This document shows positions 44,305 to 51,797 of a DNA stretch of 64,000 bases, one piece after another. The DNA comes from Bacillota bacterium. GTDB taxonomy: Bacteria > Bacillota > Desulfotomaculia > Desulfotomaculales > VENG01. Made by a program: the position numbers and the translations under genes. Every line of letters begins with the position of its first letter. Position 1 is the stretch's first letter. Under the pieces are notes generated by a model that saw only the letters and a list, made by a program, of their open reading frames with translations, ran no database searches and had not been told where the DNA came from. The stretch lies in contig VENG01000027.1 in the NCBI GenBank assembly GCA_009711705.1, positions 1-64,000 on the forward strand, in the 5' to 3' direction.

Positions 44305-47300
44305 TTAATTTTGTGGGACCAAGCTAATATTGTCGAAGTCGTGGGTGCCGCTGCCGCCGTTAACTAGAAGGTATATCCGCAGCTTGTTAACTGTTGACGG
44401 AACCCTTATCTGAAGATCAGACAGTTGCTCCCAATTATAACTGCTGTGCTTATGCCTGATCTCTTTGCTGTCCACGGGATTACCCTGCCCGTCAAGTAGA
44501 TAGGCTACTACCCGGGCTTCAGTCCTGGCAGTACCAAACCGGGTCTCTCCGCTTAAGACATAATTTTTTCCGGGAGCTACATCAACATCCTGGTAAAACT
44601 GCCAGGAATAACCGGCCGAGGCATATATATTACCATTGCTTCCTTGAGCCAATTCTCCACCTGAAGTAGTCCAGCCACTTCCACCATTACTGAAATCACC
44701 ATTTATAAGACCACCATTAGGGGTGGGCTCAGTTCTATTCAATACATTAACTTTCACTTCTTCTGATACTGTTTCGTTACCGGCACCATCTCTGGCTACC
44801 GCTCTAATTAAATATAATCCTGTATTGTCCGCGGTGTCCCAGTCAAAGAACCATTGACCGTTGTTCAGGGTACCACTGCCCAGCGTTTCCCATGTACCGT
44901 TTGCGCCAGCCACCTGGAAAGACAGTGATGTTACATCTACATTATCTTCGGCGTGGGCTTCCAGTGTTACACTGCCGCTTACCTTATCATTGTTTGCGGG
45001 GGTAACCACAGTCACTTCCGGTGCTGTAATATCCGGAACTTTAAAGCTGTAGACCCGGGCTTCCAACCCATTACCGGCTTTATCGGTTATCCCGTCATCC
45101 AGATTAACCCGGTAAGTTTCACCTTCTGCCAATGGGGCATTAGGGGTAAGCTCTGCCATATAAGTTGTACTGTCGTAGGTTACCGTTCCCGGTACGTTTT
45201 CAATGAAAAAGCTGCTTTCATTTACACCGCTTACATCTTCGCTAAATACTGCCCGGAAAGTTTGTCCGGAGTCAATTGAGGCGCCGTCAGCCGGAGTAAA
45301 CTCTAATACTTGCGGATTTTCAGTATCCTGTGGTGTTTCCGGCGCAGTGCTGCCTGCCTCACTCAAGCTAATATTGTCGAAGTCGTGGGTGCCGCTGCCG
45401 CCGTTAACCAGAAGGTATACCCGCAGCTTATTAACTGTTGACGGAACGTTTATTTTAAGTTCAGACAGTTGCTCCCAGTTATAACTACTGTGCTTATGCC
45501 TGATCTGCTTGCTGTCCACGGGATTACCTTGCCCGTCGATTAAATATGCTACTACCCGGGCTTCAGTCCTGGCAGTACCAAACCGGGTCTCTCCGTTTAA
45601 GACATAATTTTTTCCGGGGGTTACAGCAACATCCTGGTAAAATTGCCACGAATAACCTGTCTTTGCATATATATTACCATTACTCTCCTGGGCCAGTTCT
45701 CCACCTGAAGTAGTCCAGCCATTTCCACCATTATTGAAGCTACCATCTACGATACCACCATTAGGGGTGGGCTCAGTTCTATTCAATACATTAACTTTCA
45801 CTTCTTCTGATACTGTTTCGTTACCGGCACCATCTCTGGCTACCGCTCTAATTAAATATAATCCTGTATTGTCCGCGGTGTCCCAGTCAAAGAACCATTG
45901 ACCGTTGTTCAGGGTACCACTGCCCAGCGTTTCCCATGTACCGTTTGCGCCAGCCACCTGGAAAGACAGTGATGTTACATCTACATTATCTTCGGCGTGG
46001 GCTTCCAGTGTTACACTGCCGCTTACCTTATCATTGTTTGCGGGGGTAACCACAGTCACTTCCGGTGCTGTAATATCCGGAACTTTAAAGCTGTAGACCC
46101 GGGCTTCCAACCCATTACCGGCTTTATCGGTTATCCCGTCATCCAGATTAACCCGGTAAGTTTCACCTTCTGCCAATGGGGCATTAGGGGTAAGCTCTGC
46201 CATATAAGTTGTACTGTCGTAGGTTACCGTTCCCGGTACGTTTTCAATGAAAAAGCTGCTTTCATTTACACCGCTTACATCTTCGCTAAATACTGCCCGG
46301 AAAGTTTGTCCGGAGTCAATTGAGGCGCCGTCAGCCGGAGTAAACTCTAATACTTGCGGATTTTCAGTATCCTGTGGTGTTTCCGGCGCAGTGCTGCCTG
46401 CCTCACTCAAGCTAATATTGTCGAAGTCGTGGGTGCCGCTGCCGCCGTTAACCAGCAGGTATACCCGCAGCTTATTAACTGTTGACGGAACGTTTATTTT
46501 AAGTTCAGATAGTTGCTCCCAGTTATAACTACTGTGCTTATGCCTGATCTCTTTACTGTCCACGGGATTACCTTGCCCGTCGATTAAATATGCTACTACC
46601 CGGGCCTCATTACCGGCGGTACCCAACCGGGTCTCCCCGCTGAGGACATAACTTTTTCCCGGGGTTACAGCAACATCCTGGTAGAATTGCCACGAATAAT
46701 TTACCGAAGCATAACCGTTGCTGTTTTCCTCTAATACACTGCCTTCTGTTCCTGACCAGCCTGTCCGACCGGAGTTAAAATCCCCGTTAACAAGCTTAGA
46801 AGCAGGACTACCATCGCTATTTCCAGGGTTTTCGTTACCATCACCCGGGGTTTCTCCATCATTTCCGTTATCCTTTTCTACTGCAGCATCGCATAACCTT
46901 GCTGTAACAAGTAGATTAACTAACGAGTTTGCATTTTTGTCCATATTATTTACACTATTATCAACAAAATCAAATAGTGATGGTGCATATTGGCTATACT
47001 GCAGCCACATACCAATATAAGCCGGTGGAGAAAGAATTCCCCCGCCGCCGTTTACCCTTTTATTAACTTGCCCATCAGGGCGAATTAAATTTTGTTCTAT
47101 GGTGTTGCCAAAGCGCTGCATATCCTGCTCGTTAAAAACAATTCCATTTTCAAAAGCCAGGTATGCAAAACTAACATCGATGGTACCATGCCCCAAATCC
47201 TCAAAGGCTTTATATCCACTATAACTGGGTGTGTTGGCACTAAGTCCGTCCGCTGCGGTCCAGCCATTCAAGAATGGACCCCAAGTATAATACCAGTAGT

Positions 47301-48030
47301 AGGCATTATCTGAAGTTACCATAAGACGATTTTTGAAATGCCGAGCCATTTTGGTTGCGTGATCTAAATACACTTGTTCCCCGCTGGCCCGGTAAATTGC
47401 CAGCTCAGCTCTGGCCATGGCCAGGTACTGGTTAAACGGGATTCCCATGCCGTCGGCTTCATAGGGCGCACCTTTAGGGTTAATGTACCAACCCTCATTA
47501 CCGCTTTCTCTCCAATGGTCGGCATGTATTGCCACCGCATCTTTGGCCGCCTTTAGATACTCTGCGGCCTTATCCATATATTGCGTTAGATTGTTACTGT
47601 ACACAACGTCCGCAAAATCAGCCAAAGGGTAACTAAGCATACCGGTATGAACAGCAAAGTTATAATACGACCCGTCGGTAGTATACCTTGCTCCGGCGCG
47701 CCACGCCGGCAAGCTTTCTCCTTTATAATTGGTGACACCGCGCACACTATCCCGCGCTGCCAGGGTTTGGTCCGCATGGATTACAAATCTGTCCAGGTAG
47801 CGGGTGTCACCCGTTTGTTTATACATTATCATAAAAGATTCCATTACATAGCTTCGGTTCCAGGCAAGACCGCCTGAATCGTTTGTATAACCGTTCTGCC
47901 AGACTTGGAATGTGTCCGCTGCGTCAAATTGATCCTGATAAGGTACTGCTTCTGCCGGGGCTTGTCCAATAAACAAAGTTAATGCTAGAATTATTCCCAC
48001 TACTGCGTTTAATACAAATTTTCCTTTCAA
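44305..48030 (-). CDS. Secreted modular protein: six-hairpin glycosidase-like domain plus CBM/Ig-like repeats
   Basis: This protein of about 1241 residues starts at a TTG (48028-48030), nine bases after GGAGG. That gives a clean signal peptide MKGKFVLNAVVGIILALTLF ending AEA at about residue 28; longer starts would bury it. Residues about 30-395 are helical with repeated aromatic/Gly turns (GTIDVSFAYLAFENG, YEADGMGIPFNQYLAMARAE), resembling (alpha/alpha)6 glycoside hydrolases or uronyl lyases. Then comes CBM-like 1 (about 412-545), Big_5-type Ig (553-650), another Ig (650-755), CBM-like 2, Big_5, Ig, and CBM-like 3 (1106-1241). The last two-thirds has a 348-residue (1044-nt) period and is almost identical at DNA level. 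It probably cuts or trims the exported polymer. The enzyme class is inferred from fold-like features only. Confidence 0.75.
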   Translation of the reverse strand: MKGKFVLNAVVGIILALTLFIGQAPAEAVPYQDQFDAADTFQVWQNGYTNDSGGLAWNRSYVMESFMIMYKQTGDTRYLDRFVIHADQTLAARDSVRGVTNYKGESLPAWRAGARYTTDGSYYNFAVHTGMLSYPLADFADVVYSNNLTQYMDKAAEYLKAAKDAVAIHADHWRESGNEGWYINPKGAPYEADGMGIPFNQYLAMARAELAIYRASGEQVYLDHATKMARHFKNRLMVTSDNAYYWYYTWGPFLNGWTAADGLSANTPSYSGYKAFEDLGHGTIDVSFAYLAFENGIVFNEQDMQRFGNTIEQNLIRPDGQVNKRVNGGGGILSPPAYIGMWLQYSQYAPSLFDFVDNSVNNMDKNANSLVNLLVTARLCDAAVEKDNGNDGETPGDGNENPGNSDGSPASKLVNGDFNSGRTGWSGTEGSVLEENSNGYASVNYSWQFYQDVAVTPGKSYVLSGETRLGTAGNEARVVAYLIDGQGNPVDSKEIRHKHSSYNWEQLSELKINVPSTVNKLRVYLLVNGGSGTHDFDNISLSEAGSTAPETPQDTENPQVLEFTPADGASIDSGQTFRAVFSEDVSGVNESSFFIENVPGTVTYDSTTYMAELTPNAPLAEGETYRVNLDDGITDKAGNGLEARVYSFKVPDITAPEVTVVTPANNDKVSGSVTLEAHAEDNVDVTSLSFQVAGANGTWETLGSGTLNNGQWFFDWDTADNTGLYLIRAVARDGAGNETVSEEVKVNVLNRTEPTPNGGIVDGSFNNGGNGWTTSGGELAQESNGNIYAKTGYSWQFYQDVAVTPGKNYVLNGETRFGTARTEARVVAYLIDGQGNPVDSKQIRHKHSSYNWEQLSELKINVPSTVNKLRVYLLVNGGSGTHDFDNISLSEAGSTAPETPQDTENPQVLEFTPADGASIDSGQTFRAVFSEDVSGVNESSFFIENVPGTVTYDSTTYMAELTPNAPLAEGETYRVNLDDGITDKAGNGLEARVYSFKVPDITAPEVTVVTPANNDKVSGSVTLEAHAEDNVDVTSLSFQVAGANGTWETLGSGTLNNGQWFFDWDTADNTGLYLIRAVARDGAGNETVSEEVKVNVLNRTEPTPNGGLINGDFSNGGSGWTTSGGELAQGSNGNIYASAGYSWQFYQDVDVAPGKNYVLSGETRFGTARTEARVVAYLLDGQGNPVDSKEIRHKHSSYNWEQLSDLQIRVPSTVNKLRIYLLVNGGSGTHDFDNISLVPQN
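44710..45411. repeat. Coding tandem repeat, unit 1 (about 700 bp)
   Basis: This stretch is essentially identical, base for base as far as I could compare by eye, to 45754-46455, at a fixed offset of 1044 bp. It encodes a Big_5-type plus an Ig-like domain and the edge of a CBM-like domain. Sequence divergence begins abruptly on both sides, as expected from recent duplication or gene conversion. Confidence 0.85.
45754..46455. repeat. Coding tandem repeat, unit 2 (about 700 bp)
   Basis: Partner of 44710-45411 (offset 1044 bp). The only difference noted near the right edge is one base (Arg/Ser in the antisense reading, AGAAGG versus AGCAGG). Confidence 0.85.
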
Positions 48031-48039
48031 ATTATGCCA

Positions 48040-48076
48040 CCTCCGTGTTGTCATTCGTCGACATATTTCAACACGG
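48040..48076 (-). promoter_or_regulatory. Hairpin overlapping the ribosome site of the secreted protein
   Basis: On the minus strand CCGTGTTG (48069-48076) pairs perfectly with CAACACGG (48043-48050) across an 18-nt loop. The GGAGG ribosome site (48040-48044) starts within the 3' arm. The stem could limit translation of the TTG-started gene. Regulation is inference. Confidence 0.5.
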
Positions 48077-48174
48077 ATCGACAAAGTTCCTTGTTATTTA
48101 CAAAGGTAAATGATGGTGCTTTTGTGTTACGTTAAAGAGGACTGGCCCCTTTTGGGGAAACTTTTCCGAAACAT

Positions 48175-48205
48175 AAAAAAGAGCTCTTGGGAAGAGCCCT
48201 TTTTT
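48175..48205 (-). terminator. Terminator of the propeller-HlyD gene
   Basis: GGGCTCTT and AAGAGCTC arms (48192-48199 and 48181-48188, one mismatch) with a CCC loop are followed on the minus strand by six T. It starts five bases after the stop at 48210. Confidence 0.85.
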
Positions 48206-48209
48206 GCTA

Positions 48210-50636
48210 TTAATAACCCGCCTCAGGCAGCATTACTTGTAGATGATCACCCACTTGAGCCTCTTCTAAGCCTGATGCAGCAATAGTTACTTCGTAAATG
48301 GAGGTCTCATCCCCGGCATCACCCCTGCGGCAAATGGCAATCACCTCTCCATCTAAAGGATTTTTACTAAAATCGGTAACGGAAAAATATATATTAGTAC
48401 CTACTTTGATATTATCTATCATATCCCGCTTCAGCTCTACCAATAACTTTGGGTCTTTCACAGACGCAATGGTGGCAATAGTAGTCCCCGGTGTAACAAC
48501 GTCTCCAAGGTTACGCGACCAAGTTATGATTCCCGAGTGCTTTGCCGTAATTTTTTGTTCTTCTAGTACATTGGCTAATTTGTTATAAGCATATTGGGCT
48601 TGTTCCAACTTTTTATTTTCTTCTTTTATTAGTAACCAATCTGAGTCCGGCACAAATAAATAAATTTCATCTCCTCTAGCAACCGATGCCCCTTCACTTA
48701 CACACACTTTTTCAATTACACCGGACCTCTCCGACACCACTGCTACTTGGCAAGGTATCATTACGCCGGGATAGTTTCCTTTTAACCACTGTCCGGCAGT
48801 CTGTACATAAACGTTGGCCTCTGATTCTGGGACCAGCTCACCGGCATTATCAAAGCGGACTGATACCCTTAATTCAGAACTACCATCGGACGGCTTGTTT
48901 TCCGTAGGTTGTACAGCAAACACCTTTCCTGGAATAATGTATCCGGGCTCAACCTGAATTTTAGCCGGGTACCCAACTGCAATCTTAAGACCTTCCGGCA
49001 CATTAAATATAACTGTAACATCCAATTGTTTTTCCGCGGTCAGTGTAGCAATAGTTTCACCCTCTGATATGTGCTGCGCCGTCTTAACCAATACCTCGGT
49101 AACAGTTCCGGAGTAAGGCGCATTTATCCCCCTTTCAGCATTTGCATTTAATAATTTTGAGTCATGCTTAAGTTGTTCTACCCAAAGCTTCATTTCAGAA
49201 AGAGAGACTTTGGCCTCTAGGTCTTCAACAACGGCAATAACCTGTCCTTTTTCTACTTTCTCACCCTCCCGGATATGTAATTCTTTTAAAACACCACGGA
49301 CACCACTCACAACATCATAGGTTTCTGATGGTTTTATTATCGCTGATGCTGTTATGGATGAATCTTCTCTGTGTTTTTGTTGTACCACAATTAATTTATT
49401 GCTAATCAATGACGCACCGGCCAAGGCGGCACCTAACAGAAAACAAATACCAAAGATTACCCCAATTCTATGTTTACATAGATTACGTAAGAATAAAGTC
49501 TTTTCTCCTCCACCGGAAACTACTCTGACATTGGAATACGCTTTATCCTTTCCGGTAGGTAACTCCAGCCACCCGGTATAAAGCACTGAACCGTCTTCTT
49601 CTTGAGATGACCAGGCAACAGGTATCTGTGCATTTGTTTTGGGAGCAGACTCCTGTAAATTGTTGTTATTACCAACTGCATAAACGGGCAGTTTTTTATT
49701 ACCCCTTGCCAAAGAAACCGGGCAACAATAAATCTCATCGCTAGATTGCCAGCAGGCAAAAACAAGCCCTGAACGCCATAAAAGTAAGGGCGAAATGCGC
49801 TTGATGTTTCCCGTTAATAATTTAAGTTCGGGGTACCATGTTGTCCCTTTCATCTTATAGCTTAAGGCTACCTGCTTACCATGGTGAACAGACCACATAC
49901 AGTGAAGGTTTCCATCCGGATCTATCAAAAGCGCCGGAGTGGCGGCAGCACCGGAAGTATTCGACAGTTTTTGAGGTACCCCCCACATCCCCGTTTTATT
50001 AAAATCAGACCGCATATAATATATTTCTGAACTAGCATCGCCGGAAAAACAATACACCAGGTGCAAATTTCCCTGTTGATCACAAGCCCCGGATGCCATC
50101 CAATCTATTTCCCAGCCTAATAACTCTTTTGCTCTGCCGGGAAACGGCAGATTAATAATTAGCGGCTCTAACCACCCGTCGATATGATTACGCCTGTGGT
50201 GCCTTAACACCCATTTTCCCGTAATAACTTCACGCAATGCATAAATCACGTGAACTGTATTGTTCCACTGGTTGGCAACCACCACCGGTGCCCCGGTAAC
50301 AACCTGCCCCTCACGGTACGCCCACAGGGTTTTCCGGCTCCATTCCCCACCTTCTCTACAAACATAATCTATCGAAGGATTAAACCTATTCCTATAAGTC
50401 AAATGAATACGGTTATCCTCACTAAGAGCCAAACTAAAAGGAGTCTTGGCATCAGGACTCAATTCTTCCCCTTCCAGCCATGCCTTTCCATTATCCTGGG
50501 AAATACCATATTTAAGTGATTGATTATGGTCGATAAAAAAAAGCCACATTTTACCGTTGTAATCATTAATTAAACGATAAGTCGGCCAAAAGGTATTTTC
50601 CTCCTGCAGCACCGGATAGCCTGTTCTCCCACTCAT
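48210..50636 (-). CDS. Fusion of a sialidase-like beta-propeller with an HlyD-type membrane-fusion protein
   Basis: This protein of about 808 residues has no N-terminal signal. Residues 1 to about 385 have repeated propeller blades with Asp-box-like strings (SQDNGKAW, DQQGNLHLVYCFSGDASS, DPDGNLHCMWSVHHG, SEDNRIHLTYRN). A single membrane helix follows at about 392-412 (GVIFGICFLLGAALAGASLI). The C-terminal half is a membrane-fusion protein: biotinyl-lipoyl-like GVRGVLKELHIREGEKVEKG, YSGTVTEVLVKTAQHISEGE, a second lipoyl-like unit ERSGVIEKVCVSEGASVARG and a short coiled coil. HlyD-like proteins have an N-in helix, so the propeller would be cytoplasmic unless the topology is reversed. No cognate ABC transporter is adjacent. 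It is 36 nt downstream of a SPOCS gene. The fusion is unusual; I cannot assign a cargo. Confidence 0.75.
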   Translation of the reverse strand: MSGRTGYPVLQEENTFWPTYRLINDYNGKMWLFFIDHNQSLKYGISQDNGKAWLEGEELSPDAKTPFSLALSEDNRIHLTYRNRFNPSIDYVCREGGEWSRKTLWAYREGQVVTGAPVVVANQWNNTVHVIYALREVITGKWVLRHHRRNHIDGWLEPLIINLPFPGRAKELLGWEIDWMASGACDQQGNLHLVYCFSGDASSEIYYMRSDFNKTGMWGVPQKLSNTSGAAATPALLIDPDGNLHCMWSVHHGKQVALSYKMKGTTWYPELKLLTGNIKRISPLLLWRSGLVFACWQSSDEIYCCPVSLARGNKKLPVYAVGNNNNLQESAPKTNAQIPVAWSSQEEDGSVLYTGWLELPTGKDKAYSNVRVVSGGGEKTLFLRNLCKHRIGVIFGICFLLGAALAGASLISNKLIVVQQKHREDSSITASAIIKPSETYDVVSGVRGVLKELHIREGEKVEKGQVIAVVEDLEAKVSLSEMKLWVEQLKHDSKLLNANAERGINAPYSGTVTEVLVKTAQHISEGETIATLTAEKQLDVTVIFNVPEGLKIAVGYPAKIQVEPGYIIPGKVFAVQPTENKPSDGSSELRVSVRFDNAGELVPESEANVYVQTAGQWLKGNYPGVMIPCQVAVVSERSGVIEKVCVSEGASVARGDEIYLFVPDSDWLLIKEENKKLEQAQYAYNKLANVLEEQKITAKHSGIITWSRNLGDVVTPGTTIATIASVKDPKLLVELKRDMIDNIKVGTNIYFSVTDFSKNPLDGEVIAICRRGDAGDETSIYEVTIAASGLEEAQVGDHLQVMLPEAGY

Positions 50637-50671
50637 ACACTTCACACCCTTGTTCAATCTAAATTAAGCAA

Positions 50672-51082
50672 CTATGGGAAGATTATTGTTTGCCGCTTAT
50701 TAGCCCCAATACATACTTGCACCAAAAATTTTTGGTGCATTCTATAGGCCAATGAACCGTCTTGATTGAAATTTACCAATTTCTCAACTAAAATATCCGC
50801 AATACCGGAATCTGATACGAAAAAACTTTTCTCCTCCACAGCATCCAGGTGTTCTAGTAAACAGGAAAAGGGCACATCATCCATTACCTGCTGATTAAGC
50901 CCGTTTTCTCCTATATAATTGACAGTTAATCTCACATAACCCTCTACAAATACCTTCTTTTCTAAAACCTTCAAAAAGCAAATATTTACCACCCGTCCCA
51001 CCTTGACCTGGTCCTGTAAGTCAACCCTGGCCGGAGGTATTAATTCCAAGTTGTGTTCCAACAGAATTTCTTCAATTCCCAT
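50672..51082 (-). CDS. SPOCS-domain (DUF3794-like) protein
   Basis: This 136-residue protein is a single SPOCS/DUF3794-type domain: VGRVVNICFLKVLEKKVFVE, GYVRLTVNYIGENGLNQQV, VPFSCLLEHLDAVEE and QKFLVQVCIGANKRQTIIF. SPOCS proteins are associated with spore outer layers in endospore formers; some form coat or appendage structures. It is 36 nt upstream of the propeller-HlyD gene, hence co-transcribed. It lacks the CCQI string of the other two. Confidence 0.75.
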   Translation of the reverse strand: MGIEEILLEHNLELIPPARVDLQDQVKVGRVVNICFLKVLEKKVFVEGYVRLTVNYIGENGLNQQVMDDVPFSCLLEHLDAVEEKSFFVSDSGIADILVEKLVNFNQDGSLAYRMHQKFLVQVCIGANKRQTIIFP

Positions 51083-51280
51083 AACCTTACTCCTTACCCA
51101 TAGTTTAATTATTCTATTCTTATTATTTAACTAATAGCAAGAATACCAATAAACTGTATTCTTTTTCATTTAAAATCAAACGGTGCATAACAAACATATA
51201 ATATAAGAGTTTAAAATTGCCAAAGCTTGCAGCAAATTAAGTAAACTGGTTCATCTCAGCATCTAAGGTAAGAAGATAAG

Positions 51281-51302
51281 CTCCCACCTGTAAAAGTGGG
51301 AG
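51281..51302. promoter_or_regulatory. Leader hairpin upstream of the SPOCS gene at 51342
   Basis: CTCCCAC (51281-51287) pairs with GTGGGAG (51296-51302), followed by GTCTTAAAAATTAGATAAAA before the GGGAGG ribosome site. The same hairpin and downstream string recur in the leader of the transglycosylase gene (63658-63681, minus strand). It could be a shared regulatory leader or the scar of an IS200/IS605-type element end. Confidence 0.55.
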
Positions 51303-51341
51303 TCTTAAAAATTAGATAAAATTTTTAGGGAGGTTTTATAA

Positions 51342-51767
51342 ATGTTTTATAACCCGCAAACATGTTGCCAAATTTTTATCGAGAACAGTATCCACCTGGC
51401 TCCGGCGGCCAAAAGAGGCACTGTGAAATGCCTGCCTGAGGAATCAATCCAAGTTACACAAGTTAAAAGTTATCCAGGCATAGTACTTATCGATGGCTTT
51501 GTTCGCGTAACCATTGAATATACCGACAAAAAAGATAACCTACAAAAAAGAACGGATGATATCCCTTTCCAATGCAGCATGAGCCGTAAGGACGCCAATG
51601 AGGGAGATCCATTTTATGTTACAGGCAGCACAGTATTGACTCAATTATCTGCGGAAGAGAGTACTTTCGGCGGACCATTCAACCCGGAAATTGCTGAGCC
51701 GTCACTTGCTTTTCAATTCAACGAACAAAAAATAATAATGATATGTATCAGAAAAAAAACCGCCTGA
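51342..51767 (+). CDS. SPOCS-domain-like protein (plus strand)
   Basis: This 141-residue protein starts MFYNPQTCCQIFIENSIHLA. Its body (VKSYPGIVLIDGFVRVTIEY, DDIPFQCSMSRKDANEGDPF, FNEQKIIMICIRKKT) matches both the protein at 50672 and the C-terminal domain of the glycosyltransferase at 51798. It is the only gene on the plus strand between 44.2 and 61.3 kb, with its own leader hairpin (51281-51302) and GGGAGG site, so it is separately controlled. It is convergent with the fusion gene and shares with it the NP-(R/Q)-TCCQI motif and the DANEGD string. A spore-surface role is inferred from the SPOCS family. Confidence 0.75.
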   Translation: MFYNPQTCCQIFIENSIHLAPAAKRGTVKCLPEESIQVTQVKSYPGIVLIDGFVRVTIEYTDKKDNLQKRTDDIPFQCSMSRKDANEGDPFYVTGSTVLTQLSAEESTFGGPFNPEIAEPSLAFQFNEQKIIMICIRKKTA

Positions 51768-51797
51768 AAAGCGGCTGCAACAAAAAGAAATCATAAT

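Noticed and set aside
44861..46528. Plus-strand open frames of 63, 93 and 108 codons occurring twice
   Set aside because: They are antisense shadows of the tandem repeats in the secreted protein at 44305-48030; they repeat with its 1044-bp period and have no ribosome sites.
48030..48084. Longer N terminus (18 extra residues) for the secreted protein
   Set aside because: It would precede the signal peptide with an Arg/His-rich stretch and encode the hairpin; the TTG at 48030 has a perfect GGAGG and gives a normal signal peptide.
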